A stretch of DNA of 19,075 bases from Oscillospiraceae bacterium (lineage in GTDB: Bacteria > Bacillota > Clostridia > Oscillospirales > Ruminococcaceae), in contig CAAGCE010000293.1 of assembly GCA_900768245.1 (NCBI GenBank), positions 1 through 19,075 on the forward strand, read 5' to 3'. This document shows positions 7,182-14,185 of the stretch, in pieces. A model generated the notes under the pieces. That model ran no database searches. It saw nothing but the letters and a program-made list of their open reading frames with translations, and was not told the origin of the DNA. How positions within the stretch are numbered: position 1 is the stretch's first letter; each line of letters begins with the position of its first letter. The position numbers were made by a program, and so were the translations under genes.

Positions 7182-7853
7182 ATGGTTAATATAGGCAACG
7201 AATGGGACGAGCTTCTGAAAGGCGAATTTGAAAAGGAATATTATCTGAAGCTGCGTGAATTTCTGAAATATGAGTATTCCCACTACGAGGTTTACCCAAA
7301 TATGTATGATATATTCAACTCGCTGAAATACACATCATACAACAGCGTAAAAGCAGTAATTCTCGGACAGGACCCATATCACGAGCCGGGACAGGCGCAC
7401 GGACTTTGTTTTTCCGTAAAAAAGGGCACACCGCTGCCGCCATCGCTGCAAAATATTTATAAGGAGCTTTACAGCGACCTTGGAATACCGCCCGCAAAGC
7501 ACGGAGAGCTAATATCGTGGGCGCAAAACGGTGTGCTTATGATGAACACAGTTCTGACCGTCCGCAGGGGACAGGCGAACTCACATAAAAATCACGGCTG
7601 GGAGATCTTCACCGACAGAGTTATAGAGTTGCTCAATCGGCGTGAAAAGCCGATCGTGTTTATTCTATGGGGCGGAAATGCACGTTCAAAAACAAAGCTG
7701 ATAACAAACCCGAACCATTTCATACTTCAGTCAGCGCACCCGTCACCATTGTCAGCATACAACGGCTTTTTCGGCAATAAGCATTTTTCAAAGACCAATG
7801 AGTTCCTTGTTCAGCACGGAATTGAACCGATAGACTGGCATATACCTGATTGA
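7182..7853 (+). CDS. ung: Uracil-DNA glycosylase, family 1
   Basis: A 223-residue family-1 uracil-DNA glycosylase, which removes uracil from DNA in base-excision repair. The catalytic water-activating motif GQDPYH is at 62-67 (Asp64, the same number as in Escherichia coli). The FSV uracil-pocket segment is at 77-79. The minor-groove motif HPSPLSA is at 186-192. Length is full for the family. AAGGA lies seven bases before the ATG. It starts 15 nt after dacF and ends just before a strong terminator, so it is co-transcribed with dacF; no functional link between the two is evident. Confidence 0.97.
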   Translation: MVNIGNEWDELLKGEFEKEYYLKLREFLKYEYSHYEVYPNMYDIFNSLKYTSYNSVKAVILGQDPYHEPGQAHGLCFSVKKGTPLPPSLQNIYKELYSDLGIPPAKHGELISWAQNGVLMMNTVLTVRRGQANSHKNHGWEIFTDRVIELLNRREKPIVFILWGGNARSKTKLITNPNHFILQSAHPSPLSAYNGFFGNKHFSKTNEFLVQHGIEPIDWHIPD

Positions 7854-7859
7854 TAATAA

Positions 7860-7895
7860 CCGTCCTGAGAAAAATCGGGACGGCTTTTTTATTTT
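7860..7895 (+). terminator. Intrinsic terminator of dacF-ung
   Basis: CCGTCCTGA (7860-7868) pairs with TCGGGACGG (7875-7883), with one T-G pair, around the loop GAAAAA. It is followed by CTTTTTTATTTTTATT. The T tract is also the left end of repeat copy C. Confidence 0.88.
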
Positions 7896-7970
7896 TATTA
7901 GGGCGGCGGCGGTAAATTTGCTGTGATATTGAAGACAGTGTGCCGCCCCCAATAAAAATAAAAATAAAAA
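7885..7970. repeat. Dispersed intergenic element (copy C)
   Basis: A T-rich tract is followed by GGGCGGCGGCGG (7901-7912), TTTGCTGT, a short spacer, ACAG, TGCCGCCCCC (7941-7950) and an A-rich tract. The order of blocks matches copies B and D. The left tract doubles as the terminator tail of ung, so the element appears to have landed in, or grown from, a terminator. Confidence 0.6.
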
Positions 7971-8182
7971 GAAAAGTTCGGACAAACTGATGTTTTTTCA
8001 GGCAATGGAAAGGTTACAATAATTCTTAATTATGCATTCTTAATTCTGAATTAAAGGAAACCGCCGCCCCAATAAAAATAAAAATAAAAGTTCGGACAAA
8101 CTGATGTTTTTTCAGGCAATGTAAAGGTTACAATAATTCTTAATTATGCATTCTTAATTCTGAATTAAATGAAACCGCCGCC
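7949..8182. repeat. Near-identical 92-bp tandem duplication with A-rich linkers
   Basis: Positions 7977-8068 and 8091-8182 are the same 92-bp sequence with two differences (G or T in CAATG(G/T)AAAGG by alignment, and G or T in ATTAAA(G/T)GAAA). Each copy is preceded by AATAAAAATAAAAATAAAA; the first has six extra bases here, so the unit period is 114-120 bp. Each unit begins TTCGGAC and contains a stretch with AATT recurring every 7-8 bases, ending in CCGCCGCC. No open frame of note is present. It fills the gap between ung and the lipoprotein gene. Confidence 0.85.
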
Positions 8183-8209
8183 GCAGTATAGGTTCCTGCG
8201 ACGGCGGTT
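8173..8209 (-). terminator. Terminator-like hairpin after the lipoprotein gene
   Basis: AACCGCCGCCGCAG (8173-8186) and CTGCGACGGCGGTT (8196-8209) pair over 14 positions with one mismatch and a nine-base loop. On the minus strand it begins 4 bases after the lipoprotein stop and is followed by TTTCATTTAATT, a fair but not ideal T tract. Its outer arm is made by the end of the second 92-bp repeat. Confidence 0.65.
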
Positions 8210-8213
8210 CAAA

Positions 8214-8576
8214 TTATCTTGCTGACGGATTATTTCCCGCATTGTTTCCGTTATTGCCGTTTTCATCGTTGTCAGCATCGCCGGGGAGAATATCATCGAT
8301 AATATCCCCTGCACCCGTTACAACGTCATCGACTATATCTTCCGCATCGGTAACAATATTTTCAACCAAACCATCTCCGTCAACATCGCCAGTTACAGCG
8401 TTTTCCTGCTGCTGTGACTGTGTTTCGGACTTCTTTGTGTCCGATGACTCGCTCTGTGACTGTGATGATGTTGCTGAACTGTTCTGGTTGCTGCCTGTGT
8501 TATTGTTTCTGCCGCAGCCTGTGAAAACTGTGGCTGTCAGTGCTAAAACTGCCAAAGCCGCTATTGCTTTTTTCAT
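8214..8576 (-). CDS. Small acidic lipoprotein with EF-hand-like loop
   Basis: I do not recognise a family for this 120-residue protein. It has a lipoprotein signal (MKKAIAAL, hydrophobic core, FTGC with Cys21). A Ser/Gln/Asn-rich linker follows, then an acidic C-terminal half. The segment DVDGDGLVEN looks like a calcium-binding loop. Two similar acidic segments (AEDIVDDVV and GAGDIIDDIL) sit side by side after it, and a GNNGNN-rich tail ends it. The chosen start at 8576 has AAGGA seven bases upstream and puts the signal at the N-terminus. An in-frame ATG at 8651, also with an AAGGTGAT site, would add 25 polar residues ahead of the signal and is less likely. It is the last gene of the GntR-ABC operon, 105 nt after the permease. 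Confidence 0.8.
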   Translation of the reverse strand: MKKAIAALAVLALTATVFTGCGRNNNTGSNQNSSATSSQSQSESSDTKKSETQSQQQENAVTGDVDGDGLVENIVTDAEDIVDDVVTGAGDIIDDILPGDADNDENGNNGNNAGNNPSAR

Positions 8577-8681
8577 CGGAAATTCCTTTCCCGCAGGATT
8601 ATGTGCTCTGCGTTCTGATTCACCGTTTTTTTGCAAACCCTCAGGTGACATATCATCACCTTGTTCGGCAGTTTTTGCTTT

Positions 8682-10955
8682 TTATGAGATAACTGCACCG
8701 TAATAGAGAAATCTGTCGTTTGCCTCATCATATATCGGTTCGTCATATGCCGAGGCATAGACCTGCTCTGCTATGGCACTGTATTCCTCAGGGATCGCAT
8801 ATAAGCTGCCGTTGACAGTTATAGTATAGCACGGTTTTTCGGTAATATACACAAGCTGCATTACCTCTGTCAGCTTTGCAAGCTCATCGGAATAGTAAAT
8901 GACATATCGTCCGCTGCTGTAAATGTTCTGCTGAGTGTAGATAACGTCCGAGCCTGTAAAATCCTTGAAGTCATCGGGGGAAAGTATCCTTATCTCGCAG
9001 TTCCGACCTTCCGTAAGCGAGCCTGATGTAAGCTCAGTTTTCAGAGCTTCCTCTGTTATGCTCGGGATATATCCGTATTCCGCAAGCAGACGGCGTGTGT
9101 TGGTGTAGGCATTTGTTATACAGTACATTCTTGAGTTGGTCGTGAAGCTGAAATATTCTGTTGGTTCAAAAAGTGCGTCGGGAGTCATTGCAAGAATATC
9201 CTCCGCCATAGCTTCGCCGTAACTAACGAAAAATTCACGGTCGGGATAGTATGTTATCCCATCGCTGTAATCCTTGAACAGATCGGCTGAAGTGCGCACC
9301 TTTACATAGGAGCGTGGTTTTGAACCGTCAAAATATACTATGCCGCTTATACCATCGTAGCTTTTTACAAAAAGGTCACGGAAATAATCGGCTGCCTGAG
9401 CCTTCATTTCCTCCGAAACGTCAATTGACTTTATCGCATTTACAGCGTCTGCGGTTAGCTGATAATGTCTTTCTGTCTTTGTGCCGTTTTTCATATTGTA
9501 GCAGATGACAATATCGGTGTATGTACTTGAATTATTTTCGTATGAATAGCTTGTTTTGTAGAAGTTGTATTTTTTATAGCTGTTCCTATTTGTCTTGTAA
9601 TTGTCAATAACAAGCTGATGTGCGGCAATTACCGCATTGATGTTTTCTGTGGATCTGAGAGTGTAAAAATAGTTGTCATCGTCCTCGGATGCATTTTTTA
9701 CCGAGTACATATAGCCTGTGGGGAGCTGACCGTAAATGCCTGCATATGAAACAGTAACGCTCTTTACGTTTTTAGCCTCGGGTACTTTTGTTTCAATGCC
9801 GAAAAGGAATGTGCTGTCGGCAGCGATAAGGACTGCAATAAACACTCCCACAGTTACCGCATATCTTATTATACCCTTCCAAAGCTTTTTAAAACCTCTG
9901 TTCACTACAATTTCAAGGAGCAGATATACGATCACTGTTGTAATGATAAGCGGAATGATAACGCTGCTGATGCTGCTGCCGCAGAGAAGGAAAAGGGACA
10001 CGATACAAAGCATAACAAGCGTTGCCGCAAAATAATACAGACCGATAAAAACGAACGGCTTTCCCGTATGCTCAGCCTTGCGCTTCATATAAAGGAAGTA
10101 TGAACCGATAAATATCGCCGCAATAACAAGAGCAAAAGCAATGAGCCATTTTATCATATTCAAGCCTTCGTCCAACATCAGTACAGCAGCCATAATACCG
10201 CCCGCAACAGATGTGCAGGAGAAAATATACGAAAATTCCCTTTCAAAATTAATGCCGAAAAGCTCAGAGAAGAATCCGCTGTAAATAAGATAAATGCTGA
10301 GGGGAACAGCTGCATTCAGAAGCACGGTATAGAATACAGACTCAAAAAGCGTACCGCAGCACACAAATATAAAGACTGTTACCGTATAAAGCATTATCAT
10401 CGTAAGTATGCCGATAAAAACAAGCTTTGCATAAAACGGCGCAAGCGTTGTGAAAAAATCGCATACAAATTCATAGGTTTCGCCGTTGCCGTAATAATTA
10501 AAAATTGTATAGGTCTTTCCGTCAACAAATATTACACCGCATACAATAAATATGGCAGTGAGCAGCTGTACTGCAATAAAAGGCAGGATATAAGCCGCAA
10601 GTCCCGATAAATAATCGGAGAAGAAACGTTGTTTCCGTGACATAGGCTGGGAAAGACACATATCCACCTGTGACCTGTTGAAAAGATAGCGGAAATTCAT
10701 TGCGGCAATGATGATCCCCGATGCACCTGCCGCAGCTGTGGCAATAACAGCGATAACAAAAGTCCAGTCGCTTGGTTCGGAAGAAATGCCGTTTGTTATG
10801 TTGTATATTGCATTTATCATCATAACAGGCATTGCAACGAGGTGAAGTGCCAGTATTATGACAGCTATTTTGGACGCAGACTTTATATTGTATTTTGCAT
10901 TGTGGAGCGGCGGATTTGTGCCGCCCTGTTTTTTAGTCGATTCCCTTGAAGTCAT
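8682..10955 (-). CDS. Large ABC transporter permease with C-terminal outside domain
   Basis: A 757-residue ABC-2-like permease. Residues 1-385 carry about ten hydrophobic segments (near 29-51, 63-87, 115-144, 171-200, 206-231, 242-262, 268-290, 300-325, 328-350 and 361-385). A QPMSRKQRF segment near 103-111 sits after TM2, as in many ABC-2 permeases. Residues 386-757 are hydrophilic, Tyr-rich and probably outside the cell. The domain is unidentified by eye; it may match a DUF known in clostridial permeases. The start at 10955 is supported by GGAGG nine bases upstream and overlaps the ATPase gene by 23 bases. The frame stays open to 10994, within the ATPase gene. It should be the membrane half of the transporter encoded by the next gene; substrate unknown. 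Confidence 0.87.
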   Translation of the reverse strand: MTSRESTKKQGGTNPPLHNAKYNIKSASKIAVIILALHLVAMPVMMINAIYNITNGISSEPSDWTFVIAVIATAAAGASGIIIAAMNFRYLFNRSQVDMCLSQPMSRKQRFFSDYLSGLAAYILPFIAVQLLTAIFIVCGVIFVDGKTYTIFNYYGNGETYEFVCDFFTTLAPFYAKLVFIGILTMIMLYTVTVFIFVCCGTLFESVFYTVLLNAAVPLSIYLIYSGFFSELFGINFEREFSYIFSCTSVAGGIMAAVLMLDEGLNMIKWLIAFALVIAAIFIGSYFLYMKRKAEHTGKPFVFIGLYYFAATLVMLCIVSLFLLCGSSISSVIIPLIITTVIVYLLLEIVVNRGFKKLWKGIIRYAVTVGVFIAVLIAADSTFLFGIETKVPEAKNVKSVTVSYAGIYGQLPTGYMYSVKNASEDDDNYFYTLRSTENINAVIAAHQLVIDNYKTNRNSYKKYNFYKTSYSYENNSSTYTDIVICYNMKNGTKTERHYQLTADAVNAIKSIDVSEEMKAQAADYFRDLFVKSYDGISGIVYFDGSKPRSYVKVRTSADLFKDYSDGITYYPDREFFVSYGEAMAEDILAMTPDALFEPTEYFSFTTNSRMYCITNAYTNTRRLLAEYGYIPSITEEALKTELTSGSLTEGRNCEIRILSPDDFKDFTGSDVIYTQQNIYSSGRYVIYYSDELAKLTEVMQLVYITEKPCYTITVNGSLYAIPEEYSAIAEQVYASAYDEPIYDEANDRFLYYGAVIS

Positions 10956-11829
10956 AACCCATACCCTCCATTTCATAAATGAATATTTCTTCAAGCGTAA
11001 GAGGAATAATATCCATTACAACAGGATCTTTTTTGTTTAATTTTGCTCTGACAGTATCAATGTCACCCTTTACGATAAGGTAAGTGATACTCTGCTGCTT
11101 TTCAAAGTGAAGTATCTCCATATCGGCGAAGTCTTCTTTTTCACAGCCCTGAGGGAATGCAGCCTGGACCTTGTGAATGTCGCCCTTCAGGCTGTCAAGG
11201 TCACGGCTGAAAACAATTTTACCCTGATGAAGAAGAGCTGCCCTGTCGCATATCTCGTTTATCTCTTTAAGGTTGTGTGAGGAAATAACTGTGGTAAGCT
11301 CACGGTCAAGCATAGCGTCAACTATCATACGCTTTACGATAATTCGCATAGTAGGGTCAAGACCGTCAAAAGCCTCGTCAAGAAGAAGATAATCGGTGCA
11401 GCAGGCAAGACCTGTTATAACGATAGCCTGACGCTTCATACCCTTTGAAAATTTATCCACCTTTTTATCGAGGGGCAGCTTTACAGTTTCACGGAGCTTT
11501 TCAAATATCTCCTCGGAAAAGTTGGGATAAAAGCCCTTGTAATAGTCCTTCATATCACGGAGGGACATACCGCTGAACTGAACAGTCTCATCATTTACGA
11601 AAAAGACCTTTTCCTTGACCGCAGCGTTGTCGAAGACCTCTTCGCCGTCAATTTTTACTGTGCCGCATTCGGCTGAATATATACCCGAAAGCAGGCGGAG
11701 GATAGTGGATTTTCCCGCACCGTTTGAACCCAGCAGACCGAAAGCCGTTCCTGTGGGGATTTCGAGGTCGGCATTGTCAAGAGCGGTAAAATCCTCAAAT
11801 TTTTTGGTTACCCCTTTTAATTCTATCAT
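10933..11829 (-). CDS. ABC transporter ATP-binding protein (YtrB-like)
   Basis: A 298-residue ATPase that powers the adjoining permease. Motifs: Walker A GSNGAGKST (34-42), signature FSKGMKRQ (127-134), Walker B YLLLDEAF (147-154), D-loop GLDP (156-159) and switch His185 in SSHNL. The FSKGM signature and roughly 75-residue C-terminal extension are typical of YtrB/BcrA-type ATPases next to GntR regulators. AAAGGA lies nine bases before the start. The gene follows the regulator by 15 nt and overlaps the permease, consistent with one transcript. By analogy with YtrABCDEF of Bacillus, a role in response to wall-active compounds is plausible but not shown. Confidence 0.93.
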   Translation of the reverse strand: MIELKGVTKKFEDFTALDNADLEIPTGTAFGLLGSNGAGKSTILRLLSGIYSAECGTVKIDGEEVFDNAAVKEKVFFVNDETVQFSGMSLRDMKDYYKGFYPNFSEEIFEKLRETVKLPLDKKVDKFSKGMKRQAIVITGLACCTDYLLLDEAFDGLDPTMRIIVKRMIVDAMLDRELTTVISSHNLKEINEICDRAALLHQGKIVFSRDLDSLKGDIHKVQAAFPQGCEKEDFADMEILHFEKQQSITYLIVKGDIDTVRAKLNKKDPVVMDIIPLTLEEIFIYEMEGMGYDFKGID

Positions 11830-11844
11830 AATTAGTCAGTCCTT

Positions 11845-12198
11845 TCATTGCTCAATGCGGTTTATGCGTTCTGTCAGTTCGTCTTTTGTCAGACCGACCT
11901 TGAGAGCCTCTTTTACGGAGACGTCAAAATCGGTAAGAGCAGCGTCCTTAACGGAATCAGCCTTAACATTTGCAACAAAGCTTCCTCTGCCCGCAAGAGA
12001 GTAGATTATCTTATCGTGTTCGAGCATACGGAACGCTTTTGTTACAGTATTCGGGTTAATGCCAAGCTCCTTGGCAAGCTCACGAACGCTTGGCAGCTTG
12101 TCATTGGGCATAAGCTCACCCTTTAAAATGAGTTCGGTAATTTTCCTGTAAAGCTGTTCATAAATAGGAGTGCGGCTCTGGAGATCAATATTGTACAT
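11845..12198 (-). CDS. GntR-family transcriptional regulator, YtrA subfamily
   Basis: A 117-residue regulator. Residues 7-75 form a GntR winged helix-turn-helix (RTPIYEQLYRKI, then KLPSVRELAKELGINPNTVTKAFRMLEHDKII and the wing GRGSFVA). The remaining 40 residues are a short helical tail rather than a ligand-binding domain, which is the mark of the YtrA subfamily. GAGGG seven bases upstream supports the start at 12198. It is the first gene of the ABC operon. Proteins of this type usually repress their own operon, and a matching inverted repeat overlaps the promoter. The inducing signal cannot be read from the sequence. Confidence 0.93.
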   Translation of the reverse strand: MYNIDLQSRTPIYEQLYRKITELILKGELMPNDKLPSVRELAKELGINPNTVTKAFRMLEHDKIIYSLAGRGSFVANVKADSVKDAALTDFDVSVKEALKVGLTKDELTERINRIEQ

Positions 12199-12211
12199 TT
12201 CATCACCCTCT

Positions 12212-12273
12212 AACTGTATCAACTGTACTATTTGTTGTAATACAGTTATAACACAGTTTTGTTCGTTTGTCAA
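12212..12273 (-). promoter_or_regulatory. Promoter and likely GntR operator of the ABC operon
   Basis: On the minus strand, TTGACA (12273-12268) is followed after 17 bases by TATAAC (12250-12245). The exact inverted repeat TACAGTT (12241-12247) and AACTGTA (12221-12227) overlaps the -10 box and the predicted start point. A further AACTGTA is at 12212-12218. This is a fitting site for self-repression by the GntR protein. Confidence 0.75.
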
Positions 12274-12295
12274 TAGCAAAGTGCAAATAATTTAG

Positions 12296-12446
12296 TTTTT
12301 TATTTTTTTGGGGGCGGCGGTTTGAAATTTGCTGTGGACTTGGGGATAGCGTCCGCCGCGGTCGTTCATTTTGCTTTGTTCCGGGCGCGGATGCTTTCCT
12401 TGGGTCAGCACAATAGCTGGGCGCGTCCCCAAAAAAATAAAAAAAA
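12296..12446. repeat. Dispersed intergenic element (copy D)
   Basis: A T-rich tract is followed by GGGGGCGGCGG (12310-12320), a TTTGCTGT block, GTCCGCCGCGG, then CGGATGCTTTCCTTGGGT and GCAC, GCGCGTCCCC and an A-rich tract. The left half matches copies B and C in block order. The right half matches copy A at 110-148 almost base for base. The A-rich end is also the T tail of the transaldolase terminator on the minus strand. No gene is seen in it. Confidence 0.65.
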
Positions 12447-12481
12447 TCACAATGCAGAAAAACAATTCTCCGCATTGTGAT
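12430..12481 (-). terminator. Intrinsic terminator of the transaldolase gene
   Basis: On the minus strand, ATCACAATGC pairs exactly with GCATTGTGAT (12472-12481 with 12446-12455), with further AGAA/TTCT pairing inside. It is followed by TTTTTTTTATTTTTTT. It begins about 28 bases after the stop codon. Confidence 0.9.
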
Positions 12482-12508
12482 ATGATCTTTATTTATATAG
12501 GGCTGTAA

Positions 12509-13156
12509 TTATGCTTTTTTTGCACCTTCCCAGTCCTTGAGGAAACGTTCGATACCGTTGTCTGTGAGCGGGTGCTTTATCATCTGACGGATAACGTTTG
12601 CAGGAACTGTTGCGATGTCACAGCCAAGTCTTGCGCAGGCTGTAACGTGGATAGGATTTCTGATAGATGCAGCAATGATCTCTGTGCTGATGCCCTGTGC
12701 ATTGAAGATGTCAACGATCTCTTCGATAAGGTTAAGACCTTCCATACCGATGTCGTCAAGTCTGCCGAGGAATGGTGATACATATGTAGCTCCTGCGTTA
12801 GCTGCGAGCATTGCCTGTGCAGCGGAGAAAACGAGTGTTACATTTGTGTGGATCCCCTTGGCTGTGAGTATCTTACAAGCCTTAAGACCCTCTTCACACA
12901 TTGGGAGCTTGATAACAATGTTTGGGTGGATAGCTGCAAGAGGAAGAGCCTCTTCAACCATTTTGTCAGCTTCAAGTGAGATAACCTCTGCGGAGATAGG
13001 TCCGTCAACGATAGTTGTGATCTCCTTTACTACTTCTTCAAAAACTCTGCCTTCTTTAGCGATGAGGGAAGGGTTTGTTGTTACGCCGCAGATAACGCCA
13101 AGGTCATTTGCCCATCTGATGTCGTTTACATTCGCAGTATCAATAAAAAGTTTCAT
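12509..13156 (-). CDS. tal: Transaldolase, small TalC-type (subfamily 3)
   Basis: A 215-residue class I aldolase that exchanges three-carbon units in the non-oxidative pentose phosphate pathway. The Schiff-base lysine is Lys83 in VIKLPM. FIDTAN at the N-terminus and GVTTNPSL (24-31) are family hallmarks. Two positions separate transaldolase from the similar fructose-6-phosphate aldolase. Here there is Glu57 in SAEV, where the aldolase FSA has Gln. There is also Phe129 in SPFLGR, where FSA has Tyr. Both favour transaldolase. AGGA lies six bases before the start. The gene has its own terminator and sits close to xylAB, whose product feeds the pathway. The expected transketolase is not in this window. 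Confidence 0.93.
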   Translation of the reverse strand: MKLFIDTANVNDIRWANDLGVICGVTTNPSLIAKEGRVFEEVVKEITTIVDGPISAEVISLEADKMVEEALPLAAIHPNIVIKLPMCEEGLKACKILTAKGIHTNVTLVFSAAQAMLAANAGATYVSPFLGRLDDIGMEGLNLIEEIVDIFNAQGISTEIIAASIRNPIHVTACARLGCDIATVPANVIRQMIKHPLTDNGIERFLKDWEGAKKA

Positions 13157-13199
13157 AGTTTTTCCTGCCTTTCATTAAATTTATAATTTTTATCGCTTC

Positions 13200-13262
13200 A
13201 GGCAATATTCACTTTGCCTTGTGCGGTATTGATGTGTTTTTCTGCGGATGTAAACGCTGTGG
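13200..13262 (-). promoter_or_regulatory. Possible control region of the transaldolase gene
   Basis: The region holds a cre-like sequence at 13249-13262 (TGTAAACGCTGTGG; it agrees with TGWAANCGNTNWCA except the last two bases). It also holds an exact six-base inverted repeat AGGCAA/TTGCCT at 13200-13219 with an eight-base spacer. An AT-rich TATAAA lies between it and the start codon. No convincing -35/-10 pair with proper spacing was found, so the promoter itself is unassigned. Confidence 0.35.
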
Positions 13263-13263
13263 T

Positions 13264-14094
13264 TCAATCCGCAAAGCTGCAGCTTACGGTATTATCGCTG
13301 TTGCCGATGCGTGATGCGTCAACAAGTCGGTTGAAAAGCTCATTATAGCGTACAGGACCTTTTGCGGTTTTTATTGCGCCCGCACGGATCGAAACGGGTA
13401 TAAGCTGACCGTTGTGTTCAACAGGTCTGCCGTTAAGGGAAAGAACCTTTTCCGCAGTTCTGCTGACAGCCTCCTTGTCGTCAAGTCCCGTAACAAGAAC
13501 AAATTCATCTCCGCCGATACGGAAAACAAGCATATCGTCATCGGCGGCATTGTCAATACGGTGCAGAGCTTCAAGAATGACCTTGTCGCCTGCATCTCTG
13601 CCGATATTTTCGTTTATTGGCAGCAGATTGACAATATCAAAGCTTATAACATAGGTGTTTTCCTTGCTTTTCAGATAATCGTAAAGCTCGCTTATATCAA
13701 ATCTTTTTCCTGACATAATATTTCCTCCCGTATACTCTCTAAGGTCGATAGGCGGAAATATACCTGAAAAAGTCCATTCCCTGCGAAACTGCGCAGGCGT
13801 CATATTCCATAATCTCCTGAACGCACGGGTGAATACCTCAGCGGAATTGAAACCGTACTTCAATGCAATATCAAGTACCTTTTTATCCGTTTCAAGCAGT
13901 TCCTTTGCGGCGTTTGTCAGTCGGCGGCGGTTGATATAATCTCCCACACTCATATGAAAAACGCAGCGGAAAAGCTTTTGCAGCGAAGAAAGGGAACAGT
14001 AGCAATAGTCTGCAATATCCTGCTGAAAAATATCGCCGCAGAGGTTATCCTCAACATATACAAGAGCGTCTGAAAGTATTCCGAAATTTTTCAT
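13264..14094 (-). CDS. AraC-type HTH / GGDEF fusion protein
   Basis: A 276-residue protein with two domains. Residues 1-110 are an AraC-type double helix-turn-helix (helix pair at 24-45, then KVLDIALKYGFNSAEVFTRAFRR at 72-94 and MTPAQFRR at 98-105). Residues 130-276 are a GGDEF domain with an exact RIGGDEF (GGDEF at 194-198), Asp153 and Asn161 in the substrate region, and GRDAGD at 165-170. The second Asp of the usual DxD is Val155, and no RxxD inhibitory site precedes GGDEF. It may make or bind cyclic-di-GMP, or use the GGDEF fold as a sensor for the DNA-binding half. AAGGAG precedes the start. It lies between tal and xylB, so control of the pentose genes is plausible. There is no sugar-binding cupin domain. 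Confidence 0.9.
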   Translation of the reverse strand: MKNFGILSDALVYVEDNLCGDIFQQDIADYCYCSLSSLQKLFRCVFHMSVGDYINRRRLTNAAKELLETDKKVLDIALKYGFNSAEVFTRAFRRLWNMTPAQFRREWTFSGIFPPIDLREYTGGNIMSGKRFDISELYDYLKSKENTYVISFDIVNLLPINENIGRDAGDKVILEALHRIDNAADDDMLVFRIGGDEFVLVTGLDDKEAVSRTAEKVLSLNGRPVEHNGQLIPVSIRAGAIKTAKGPVRYNELFNRLVDASRIGNSDNTVSCSFAD

Positions 14095-14110
14095 GTATAC
14101 TCCTTTTGGT

Positions 14111-14158
14111 CAATAACGTTATTGTACCTAAAGTATAGCATCTGGAAGAAAAATTGTC
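14111..14158 (-). promoter_or_regulatory. Promoter and palindrome upstream of the HTH/GGDEF gene
   Basis: On the minus strand AAGACA is followed after 17 bases by TATACT (14137-14132), with an upstream TG giving an extended -10. The predicted transcript starts near 14125. Immediately after lies the perfect 14-base palindrome CAATAACGTTATTG (14111-14124), then the SD. The palindrome has no loop, which suggests a protein-binding site rather than an RNA hairpin. Confidence 0.6.
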
Positions 14159-14185
14159 TTGATGTTTTGAGTAAAGTTAAGGCTA

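Noticed and set aside
7951..8182. CRISPR array
   Set aside because: There are two 92-bp repeats with an A-rich linker, not many short repeats with unique spacers, and no cas genes.
8214..8576. Dockerin domain in the small lipoprotein (GDVDGDG)
   Set aside because: Only one calcium-loop-like segment is present; the second loop and the helices of a type I dockerin are missing, and a lipid anchor would be odd for a dockerin protein.
12509..13156. Fructose-6-phosphate aldolase instead of transaldolase
   Set aside because: Glu57 and Phe129 are the transaldolase-type residues; the aldolase has Gln and Tyr at these places.
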